Shown here piece by piece: positions 61,001 through 64,000 of a DNA stretch of 64,000 nucleotides. Source of the stretch: Warburgia ugandensis. Lineage: Eukaryota > Streptophyta > Magnoliopsida > Canellales > Canellaceae. The position numbers and the translations under genes were made by a program. The notes beneath the pieces were generated by a model. That model had not been told where the DNA came from. It was given only the letters and a program-made list of their open reading frames with translations, and made no database searches. The stretch is taken from NCBI GenBank assembly GCA_035236585.1, contig CP141136.1, forward strand, positions 32,634,949 to 32,698,948, given 5' to 3'. Position 1 is the first letter of the stretch, and each line of letters opens with the position of its first letter.

Positions 61001-62128
61001 GACCCCTAATCGGGATAAGGTCTTGATGATGATAAATGAATATGCATTTTGTTTGATGAAAGTTGATTAATTACTTCTGCTTGTTGGTGTCAATTATCAC
61101 GTTATGAAAATATCATTTGATGGAGATTCAAAGATTTATTATATCTATCTAATATTCTGAGAAGTTTGTTTCTACATGGGTTTTGTAACTGGTAAAATTT
61201 TCTTTCTATTGTGGCTTTCAGCTCCCGAAGGCTTGAAGTAAGCAGAGTGGAATTGCTTCTCCAGGTTGGGACGTTTTGTGTCGCAGTTGGTGCTCTAGTT
61301 GCTGGTATACTTCTCTGCCAATTTATCAGCAAGTTGTCCTCAGTGAAACCATCTTATTGTTTTCGTAGTTCGTCTTGATTATGATAACGTGCATATCATT
61401 TCTCCAAGTATTTGGACCTCAACATATTACTTTCAATACTTATAATTTCTTTTATGAAATATATACTTGGAACCTAGAATTTATGGTTTGCAGATCCCAC
61501 TTGTACTTGAGATCTCTCACCATTATTAAGGTATTAAAGCCTACTAAGTTTGTAAGTGTTAGAGTGGCAATATCTAATATTTGATCTTTATGCATCTACA
61601 TCTGACAACCAGCCATGTACAAGTGCCAATGCATATGCATATTCTATATCCCAAATTTTTTCTGTTTCATCTTTATACCTCTATTTAATTTGTTGTCTAG
61701 CGAGAAATCCCAGTCACTTTCTTTTGGTTGACCATAAGATGATGATGCCAACAACTATCGAAGTCTCATGCAATTTCTTTCTGATTTTGTGAGTTTGCAT
61801 CTTTGATGTTTTGTGTTAATCGTTGTCAAATAACAATTTTGATCGCAGGTATATTCGGGATGAATCTGAGGTCCTACCTTGAAGAGCATGTGGTAATCCT
61901 TTGGCTCTTTCCTGTCAATTGTTTGCTTTTTAATATGCTCAGGTGCAATTCAAAGAACATTTTTAAGCAATGTTGACGTCCATTTTCTGCCACAGTAGCT
62001 TGGGCTAAACAGATGTGTTTTAATTGGTGCAGTTTGCCTTTTGGCTGACGACAGCTGGGATAATTGCTGGCGGTGTTGCTGCATTTTTTATTTTGTACTC
62101 TTACCTCAAAACAAGGAAAATATTGTAG
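20256..62128 (+). CDS. MRS2-11: Chloroplast-type MRS2/MGT (CorA family) magnesium transporter, 13 coding exons
   Basis: Joining 20256-20678, 40696-40768, 41355-41425, 44246-44331, 44455-44545, 44771-44839, 47690-47770, 47866-48028, 52111-52156, 55933-56013, 61222-61304, 61849-61892 and 62033-62128 gives 1407 nt, 468 codons plus TAG. All introns are GT-AG and phases fit. The Ser-rich N-terminus (about 60 residues) looks like a plastid transit peptide. The middle holds the MRS2 cytosolic/stromal core ([46 protein letters not shown]). The C-terminus has helix 1, the family GMN motif at residues 426-428, and helix 2 at about 438-461, ending in a Lys/Arg-rich tail. CorA/MRS2 proteins form pentameric Mg2+ channels; MRS2-11/MGT10 acts in the chloroplast envelope in Arabidopsis. 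Length agrees with that protein (about 460). The ATG is the first in the long exon-1 frame. The gene spans 42 kb because introns 1, 6, 8, 9 and 10 are filled with TEs. Confidence 0.95.
20679..23851. other. Intron 1, 5' part
   Basis: Unique-looking intron sequence lies before the chromovirus. It includes a GT-rich stretch near 21010-21115 and a GGT repeat at 23785-23800. No gene or TE terminus is recognised. Confidence 0.6.
23852..23856 (+). repeat. Target-site duplication, left (TCCAC)
   Basis: The five bases TCCAC directly before the LTR start are repeated exactly after the right LTR at 35120-35124. Five bp is the usual gypsy target duplication. Confidence 0.95.
23857..27178 (+). repeat. 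5' LTR of element B
   Basis: It begins TGTCACGCTCGTGTCC. It ends near gtcgtgacgaca at 27178; the exact 3' edge is uncertain by about 3 nt because the other LTR ends gtcgtgaca. A weak initiator-Met-type primer site (gtatcggcac against gtatcagagc) follows. Confidence 0.93.
25690..26255 (+). repeat. Tandem array inside 5' LTR of element B
   Basis: About eleven copies of the aagatggtaaaccctgaggg core alternate with two linker types, one reading gaaagggctgcctggt and the other ggtggagccgccc. Paired units repeat at about 105-110 bp. Confidence 0.9.
27179..27350 (+). other. Primer-binding site and leader of element B
   Basis: The stretch between the LTR and the first gag ATG begins with gtatcggcacgg, a degenerate match to the tRNA-iMet primer site used by most plant gypsy elements. 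The leader is about 170 nt. Confidence 0.5.
27351..28430 (+). pseudogene. Chromovirus gag, frameshifted
   Basis: The likely start is [12 protein letters not shown] at 27351. The conserved capsid start ([17 protein letters not shown]) follows from about 27544. A CCHC zinc knuckle, [14 protein letters not shown], lies at 28185-28226. It has at least one in-frame stop soon after the start and several frame changes, so no single protein can be read. Gag packages the element RNA in cytoplasmic particles; here it is not expected to be functional as written. Confidence 0.85.
28431..28830 (+). pseudogene. Chromovirus aspartic protease region
   Basis: [12 protein letters not shown], with the DSG catalytic triplet at 28451-28459, is the retropepsin active site. 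Further on, [15 protein letters not shown] (from about 28640) is the conserved second half. Single-base frame changes separate these parts. Confidence 0.85.
28831..29720 (+). pseudogene. Chromovirus reverse transcriptase region
   Basis: Recognisable pieces in order are [20 protein letters not shown], a KKEGWHT/KKDGTL-like stretch near 29125, [10 protein letters not shown] near 29347, the catalytic FVDD at 29441-29452 followed by VLIYS, and [14 protein letters not shown] near 29690. Frame changes occur about every 100-200 nt, mostly 1-4 nt indels. Confidence 0.9.
29721..30420 (+). pseudogene. Chromovirus RNase H region
   Basis: [20 protein letters not shown] and the following [20 protein letters not shown] (29820-29960) match the RNase H domain with its first catalytic Asp. 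Short frame changes follow near 29970-30200. Confidence 0.85.
30421..31500 (+). pseudogene. Chromovirus integrase region
   Basis: The HHCC zinc-binding part ([20 protein letters not shown] ... [16 protein letters not shown]) lies at 30511-30675. The core follows with [18 protein letters not shown] near 30728, [11 protein letters not shown] near 30910 and DGQSERV near 31007, giving the D, D and E positions. [20 protein letters not shown] lies at 31115-31170. The frame from 30692 to 31285 is open for 197 codons. Confidence 0.92.
31282..31761 (+). pseudogene. Integrase C-terminus with chromodomain, open frame
   Basis: An open frame of 159 codons holds the GPY/F-type module ([41 protein letters not shown]) and then a chromodomain at 31616-31759 ([29 protein letters not shown]). 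Chromodomains in this lineage bind histone marks and steer insertion to heterochromatin. This is the best-preserved coding part of the element and ends the polyprotein at TGA (31759-31761). Confidence 0.9.
31816..35119 (+). repeat. 3' LTR of element B
   Basis: It starts TGTCACGCTCGTGTCC after the purine-rich gagtaggggagtgt and ends gtcgtgaca. It is 3304 bp. It matches the left LTR throughout, with differences concentrated as short indels in GC-rich places. Confidence 0.95.
33650..34195 (+). repeat. Tandem array inside 3' LTR of element B
   Basis: The same set of units in the same order as 25690-26255, with small indels between the two copies. Confidence 0.9.
35120..35124 (+). repeat. Target-site duplication, right (TCCAC)
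   Basis: An exact copy of 23852-23856. Confidence 0.95.
35125..35287. other. Intron 1 segment between two TEs
   Basis: About 160 bp of unclassified sequence between the chromovirus target duplication and the 3' tail of the antisense LINE. Confidence 0.6.
37117..37707 (-). pseudogene. RTE LINE endonuclease frame
   Basis: A 196-codon frame of apurinic/apyrimidinic-type endonuclease: [35 protein letters not shown] and SQIDFLLLR. Upstream in-frame sequence ([14 protein letters not shown]) is interrupted by stops. In these elements the enzyme nicks the target to prime reverse transcription. Confidence 0.88.
37945..38130 (-). repeat. ~68-bp repeats in LINE 1 leader
   Basis: On the minus strand, units of the type gtggaaaatgggcaaggg, then a short spacer, ttccctcggaagccac, atgctgcatt, occur two to three times in tandem, ahead of the endonuclease. 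Confidence 0.75.
38420..38460. repeat. (GAA)n microsatellite
   Basis: A short A run followed by a GAA trinucleotide run lies next to the 5' end of LINE 1. Confidence 0.8.
38801..38978 (+). mobile_element. Au-type SINE 2, intron 1
   Basis: The 178-bp SINE is flanked by a perfect 15-bp duplication atcattatttgatgc (38786-38800 and 38979-38993). It carries gcgcaacggtt, gttctagttgtggaaacagcc and gcaaaatgcaaggtaaggct. The 3' end is diverged (gagctgcactt). Confidence 0.92.
39383..39552 (+). mobile_element. Au-type SINE 3, intron 1
   Basis: It is flanked by a 19-bp duplication, agctaaaggcacaaagtag (39364-39382) against agcttaaggcatagagtag (39553-39571), with three mismatches. About 9 bp are missing after box B. 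It ends gggctgcccttt. Confidence 0.9.
39767..39938 (-). mobile_element. Au-type SINE 4, intron 1, antisense
   Basis: The reverse complement begins aggggaggtgcaacgatag and ends gagctgcc. The flanking 21-bp duplication starts tactaatacaaact (39746-39766 and 39939-39959) with two mismatches. It lies only about 215 bp from SINE 3 in opposite orientation. Confidence 0.92.
40696..40768 (+). CDS. MRS2-11: MRS2-11-like exon 2
   Basis: It encodes [20 protein letters not shown] followed by LKLS and the first base of Gly. Acceptor tttttag, donor gtgagt. The VIEV...G start is the conserved entry to the MRS2 core. Confidence 0.93.
41051..41206. mobile_element. Possible small inverted-repeat element in intron 2-3 region
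   Basis: It begins cagggacggagttctttt and ends aattgtcctagctttgtccc. The ends form an imperfect inverted repeat of the cagggGCGGAGc type common in plant DNA transposons. A possible ttagt duplication flanks it, but overlaps the end. Confidence 0.35.
41355..41425 (+). CDS. MRS2-11: MRS2-11-like exon 3
   Basis: It encodes the rest of Gly then [14 protein letters not shown] and LTNSMPSLL. Acceptor aacaccag, donor gtatag. RDIRxxDP is the conserved MRS2 box. Confidence 0.94.
42880..43140. repeat. ~118-bp tandem duplication in intron 3
   Basis: Blocks ggagaaacgaaggttctgta (42928) and ggagaaacaaaggttagaaa (43046), each followed by agaagaactaaa-tcttgaca, form two diverged purine-rich copies. A smaller 24-bp repeat sits inside the first. 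Confidence 0.75.
44246..44331 (+). CDS. MRS2-11: MRS2-11-like exon 4
   Basis: It encodes [18 protein letters not shown] followed by [10 protein letters not shown] and two bases of Arg. Acceptor ataacag, donor gtaatc. This is the highly conserved first half of the core. Confidence 0.95.
44455..44545 (+). CDS. MRS2-11: MRS2-11-like exon 5
   Basis: It completes Arg and encodes [16 protein letters not shown] and [12 protein letters not shown]. Acceptor cctccag, donor gtgggt. Confidence 0.94.
44771..44839 (+). CDS. MRS2-11: MRS2-11-like exon 6
   Basis: It encodes [19 protein letters not shown] and LEPR. Acceptor atgacag, donor gtgagt. Coiled-coil-like helix of the core. Confidence 0.93.
45398..46345. 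mobile_element. Foldback-type DNA element with ~150-bp inverted ends, intron 6
   Basis: The left end reads ggagtactgataggaacacc, and the reverse complement of the right end reads gggagctaacagaaacaccc. Pairing continues, with gaps, through tgtaaaataggc, ttcatttctttctatct/ttatttctctctaccct and cttttcaaac. The interior holds a direct duplication of about 300 bp (45590-45850 and 45890-46150). No coding capacity. No clear target duplication. It resembles non-autonomous MULE or foldback elements. Confidence 0.75.
47690..47770 (+). CDS. MRS2-11: MRS2-11-like exon 7
   Basis: It encodes [20 protein letters not shown] followed by RISKQTL. Acceptor gttttag; the donor gtctgc is unusually weak. Confidence 0.94.
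47866..48028 (+). CDS. MRS2-11: MRS2-11-like exon 8
   Basis: It encodes [34 protein letters not shown] and [12 protein letters not shown] plus one base. Acceptor tatgcag, donor gtatgt. The spacing to exon 7 is only 95 bp. Confidence 0.95.
50819..51216 (+). repeat. 3' LTR of copia remnant, split by a SINE
   Basis: TG...CA ends fit (tgttggagatg to attgaaca). It is about 200 bp without the inserted SINE and its target copy, and follows the RNase H end by about 80 bp. Confidence 0.75.
50936..51113 (+). mobile_element. Au-type SINE 5, inside copia LTR, intron 8
   Basis: This 178-bp copy has a perfect 18-bp duplication, atatataacattgagaat (50918-50935 and 51114-51131). Box-B-like gggttcaagg, body gcctcttgcaaaacgcaagg and end ggggatgccc are clear. 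This is the best-preserved copy, so it is probably among the youngest. Confidence 0.95.
52062..52090. repeat. (CA)n microsatellite next to exon 9 acceptor
   Basis: An uninterrupted AC/CA run of 29 bp ends 20 nt before exon 9. Only tttaatcttgttatttgcag lies between it and the exon. Confidence 0.95.
52111..52156 (+). CDS. MRS2-11: MRS2-11-like exon 9 (46-nt small exon)
   Basis: It encodes [15 protein letters not shown] and two bases of Arg. Acceptor atttgcag, donor gtgatt. The acidic run and LLENYLQR are conserved in the family. Phase 1 in, phase 2 out, so skipping would shift the frame. Confidence 0.94.
53400..53930 (-). pseudogene. Remnant of L1-type LINE (zf-RVT region), intron 9
   Basis: On the minus strand [20 protein letters not shown] and VAPRMFC resemble the Cys/His zinc-binding module at the C-terminus of plant L1 reverse transcriptases (CxxC...DHLLxHC). 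The rest is broken by stops. Upstream parts on the minus strand (54000-55000) could not be assigned. Confidence 0.6.
53499..53735. repeat. 116-bp tandem duplication
   Basis: aatctcacatgatcctgaaaga at 53499 recurs as aatctcatgtgatcctcaaaga at 53615; similarity continues through ggatgtgaagctaaattgg/agatgtgatgctaaattgg to caaaaat. It lies inside the L1 remnant. Confidence 0.85.
53931..55932. other. Intron 9, 3' part
   Basis: Unclassified intron sequence. A T run occurs near 54970. No convincing TE motif. Confidence 0.5.
55933..56013 (+). CDS. MRS2-11: MRS2-11-like exon 10
   Basis: It encodes [20 protein letters not shown] followed by SIAVNL and two bases of Ser. Acceptor ctttgcag; the donor gtctgt is weak. 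Confidence 0.95.
56505..56580 (+). mobile_element. Possible tRNA-derived SINE head of a second type, intron 10
   Basis: tagctgagttgg matches the pol III A box, and 30-40 nt downstream ggtttaggtcc resembles a B box with one change. An A/G-rich tail (aaaagaaaatgaaaagaaaa) follows. It differs from the Au-type copies. No duplication was found, so it may be a tRNA pseudogene. Confidence 0.4.
57664..57842 (-). mobile_element. Au-type SINE 6, intron 10, antisense
   Basis: The reverse complement reads gaagccttggcacaacggt, box B gggttcaaag, gcaaaatgcaaggtaagact, then the end actgcccccc. The flanking 16-bp duplication is attggctactaaataa (57648-57663) against attgactactagataa (57843-57858), with two mismatches. 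Confidence 0.92.
59752..60161 (+). repeat. 205-bp tandem duplication spanning a LINE/SINE junction
   Basis: atatagacataattaagata occurs at 59752 and 59957. Each unit holds about 100 bp of LINE and about 105 bp of the SINE 5' half. The second unit runs on into the complete SINE 8. Confidence 0.92.
59851..59956 (+). mobile_element. Au-type SINE 7, 5' half only
   Basis: It reads gaaggggagccttagcgcaa to gcaaggtaaggctatgta, then passes back into LINE sequence at the duplication junction. It is a by-product of the 205-bp duplication, not a separate insertion. Confidence 0.9.
60056..60237 (+). mobile_element. Au-type SINE 8, complete, inside LINE 2
   Basis: The target duplication is tataggattgtaaga (60041-60055) against tataggattgcaaga (60238-60252), one mismatch. 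The LINE reading continues after it ([20 protein letters not shown]). The end ggggctgccattttt is intact. Confidence 0.93.
61222..61304 (+). CDS. MRS2-11: MRS2-11-like exon 11 (start of membrane helix 1)
   Basis: It encodes the rest of Ser, then [14 protein letters not shown]... wait-free reading [20 protein letters not shown] and VGALVA plus one base. Acceptor ggctttcag, donor gtatac. Confidence 0.94.
61849..61892 (+). CDS. MRS2-11: MRS2-11-like exon 12 (GMN motif)
   Basis: It encodes [15 protein letters not shown]. The GMN codons lie at 61857-61865; GMN is the selectivity signature of CorA/MRS2 channels and is unchanged. Acceptor gatcgcag, donor gtaatc. Confidence 0.96.
62033..62128 (+). 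CDS. MRS2-11: MRS2-11-like exon 13 (membrane helix 2 and C-terminus)
   Basis: It encodes [20 protein letters not shown] and [11 protein letters not shown], then TAG at 62126-62128. Acceptor ttggtgcag. Helix 2 with a short basic tail matches the family. Confidence 0.95.
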   Translation, partial: FAFWLTTAGIIAGGVAAFFILYSYLKTRKIL

Positions 62129-62490
62129 GCTTCCGTAGTCATAAGGAACCGATCGATCCCTGTTCGTCCTATATTTTATCTTGCAATTTAGGTTCGATTG
62201 ACGCCTCATTTGGTTGTTGCCAAAAAACTGATCATTATCTTACGGCCATTGTAGAAATGGTAAGTTCATGGAAGTGATCTTGGTGGTATAGAAATTCATG
62301 TTTTTACTTAAAACTTCTCCTAGACACTTGTTGTGCTTCTGTAGCTACTTATCCTCCGCTTCATTCTTTGCTGAGATAGACCCAATCGGTTCTTTGACTA
62401 CCGATGCTTGAATAACAATCGAAACAGCAAAAAGTGAAGGACAAATATGCATCACTCAATATTTTGCTATAATTGTCCTCATAATTGTGA
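62129..62490 (+). other. Probable 3' UTR and downstream flank
   Basis: Sequence directly after the stop. No classic AATAAA is seen close by; gaataa near 62410 is a weak candidate. The extent of the 3' UTR cannot be read from sequence. Confidence 0.4.
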
Positions 62491-62492
62491 TA

Positions 62493-62571
62493 TTTACTGT
62501 AGACCCTTGTGGTCCACCTCTTTCCCGGACTCCACATAGGAGGGAGCTGAGTGCACCGTGGCTGCCCTTTT
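62493..62571 (+). mobile_element. Au-type SINE 9, 3' fragment
   Basis: Only the 3' half remains: tactgtagacccttgtggtc through ccggactccacataggaggg to ggctgcccttttt. The 5' half is absent. Confidence 0.85.
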
Positions 62572-63544
62572 TATGTATCGAAACACCAAGACTAAAACAT
62601 TGTTTATATATCTCGTCTGTCATAATTAGAAGCCAACATCATCCTAAATTTAGTGTGTTTGCTTTATGGTGTAACCTACTCGCTTTTGCATGTAGAGTTT
62701 GAACCGTGCAATTAGTCAACCAAGGAGTCGCGGATAGCTCCTGCCCTACTCGTTCATGGTTTCCTTGGGAAGGACGAAGTTGTATTTTATGAGGTATACG
62801 ATGTCTTAAGGGTTTGTTACATTTCGTGGGACAAATATTTCAAGGAGATGAAGATATAGGCTTTTAACTTAATGACGCCCATGAAAAGTACTGGAGAGTA
62901 CTATATATCTAACTAAAGATTCTTTTACTCTACATAGACTACATATATCTACACTATATGAAGATGGGAAACTCCATGGATCGAAAACTGACCAACTTAA
63001 GGGAGCAATGTTAACTATGCCTAGTCATTCAAAACAAAACTATGCTGTGGTTTATTTATTTTGTTTGAATTGGTAATACACCTATAGGTCTTTATATATG
63101 CAGCCTTCCCAAGGTATCCTTGGATACCCCCAACGTGCAAACACCCTTTCCTATTTTACTTAAAAGGATGCAATGTACTACAACCTACTGGCTACTTAGG
63201 GGAGCAGCAGCTCAACCTAATGGCTTGGCTGCGTTAGCTTTTGTTATTATTTCATGCATTTTTTGGAAGACTAAAGGTTAGCCCAACTACTTTCTTTCAG
63301 AAGCTATTGTGTTTTTTTTTTCCTTTGTTGAGAAAATGAAAATCCCTACTCTCTCTCTCTCTCTCTCTCTTGGCCAACATGTGCAAGTGCATACGCGTGT
63401 ATCAATTGCTAGTACATGTGTAAAAGAAACTTTTGGACAAACCATGACTTGCTTAGAGACATAATAATATAATAATATATTATATCTAAAGATAATATCT
63501 TATAAAGACCATCATTTACAAACAAGTTGATGGTAGAAGGAAAG
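62572..63544. other. Downstream intergenic stretch
   Basis: No gene recognised. A T run lies near 63312, and AT-rich sequence at 63460-63500. Confidence 0.55.
63349..63370. repeat. (CT)n microsatellite
   Basis: A CT dinucleotide run of about 22 bp. Confidence 0.9.
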
Positions 63545-64000
63545 TTGAACAATGAAATAGAAGTAAACACCATGTAAACTAATATGGGTGAGTATATTAA
63601 AAAAGTGGCAAAAGATGTTTTAGCAATATCTAAGGGTTAAAGGTAACCCATAAGGAAACTTGATAGCGGAGTGAAAAAGTGTAAAAGGTTATTAAAGAAA
63701 AGGGATGCTTTTTAAAGTACGATAGAGGACTAGAAATGAAAAAAACTTTAAGCAATGTAAGAATTCTAAAAGGTTGTTAAGAGAGCAGTATGTGATGCTG
63801 AAGTCAAGGTGTATGGTGATCTTTATAATAGACAAGGGTCAAGAGAAGGTGAGAAACATGTGTTTAGACTTGCAAAAAATAAGAAAATAGAAGAGAAAGG
63901 ACTTAGACCAGATTAAATACATTAAAAGTGATGACTAAAGGGTATTAGTCAAAGATGACAACTCAATCAGAGGTAAGAAATTTACTTTAAAAAATTACTA
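63545..64000 (+). mobile_element. RTE-clade LINE 3, start of a copy running off the window
   Basis: Conceptual pieces on the + strand, KKVAKDVLAISKG, DAEVKVYGDLYNRQGSREGE and HVFRLAKNKK, match the region between endonuclease and reverse transcriptase of the same family as LINE 1 and LINE 2. Stops interrupt the frame. The 5' boundary is approximate. Confidence 0.82.

Larger units (their letters stand above)
58916..61036 (+). mobile_element. RTE-clade LINE 2, 5'-truncated, intron 10
   Basis: Reverse transcriptase pieces in order are YNRLG...[14 protein letters not shown] (58990), [16 protein letters not shown] (59483), [20 protein letters not shown] (59570), [10 protein letters not shown] near 60330 (the second catalytic Asp of FADD is Gly here), and a 3' tail gttaGGATaaggtcttgatgatgat ending near 61036. 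The flanks tgaaaatgcattttg (58901) and tgaatatgcattttg (61036) look like a 15-bp target duplication. Stops are frequent. The first ~70 bp seem inverted. A SINE and a 205-bp duplication interrupt it. Confidence 0.88.

Overview
The window is nuclear DNA of a flowering plant. It holds one intact, much-expanded host gene, split into 13 coding exons with GT-AG introns, inside a dense layer of plant retroelements: Ty3/gypsy chromoviruses of Tekay/Del type, a Ty1/copia remnant, RTE-type LINEs, L1-type debris and at least nine Au-type SINE copies. I cannot name the species. The very long TE-filled introns suggest a medium-to-large angiosperm genome. No bacterial, organellar or CRISPR content is visible.

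Layout. 1-6428 is the 3' part of an old chromovirus (protease to integrase, many stops) with its 3' LTR. 6430-10064 is AT-rich with two degenerate ~60-bp arrays and may be an LTR in the opposite orientation. 10065-15647 is AT-rich DNA without recognisable genes, with a 216-bp tandem duplication at 13425-13860. 15648-18960 is a two-copy ~1.6-kb tandem duplication; only the first copy carries a SINE, and both end in an ATTGATTTTCATC-type minisatellite. 18960-20255 is the upstream flank of the gene.

The host gene (20256-62128, + strand) encodes a 468-residue chloroplast-type MRS2/MGT (CorA family) Mg2+ transporter, best matched to MRS2-11/MGT10. It has a Ser-rich N-terminus, a GMN motif and two C-terminal membrane helices. 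All exon phases join without a stop. Its 20.0-kb first intron contains an 11.26-kb chromovirus (23857-35119, 5-bp target duplication TCCAC, 3.3-kb LTRs), an antisense RTE LINE and three SINEs. Intron 6 has an inverted-repeat DNA element. Intron 8 has a copia remnant whose LTR was hit by a SINE. Intron 9 has antisense L1 remains. Intron 10 has a SINE, then an RTE LINE broken by a SINE and a local duplication.

62129-64000 is the downstream flank, with a SINE 3' fragment, a CT microsatellite and the start of a third RTE LINE. I found no convincing new biological system. The most useful observations are the tandem arrays built into the chromovirus LTRs, the LTR-to-LTR differences that look partly like sequence error, several nested insertions that can be ordered in time, and a CA microsatellite next to the exon 9 splice acceptor.
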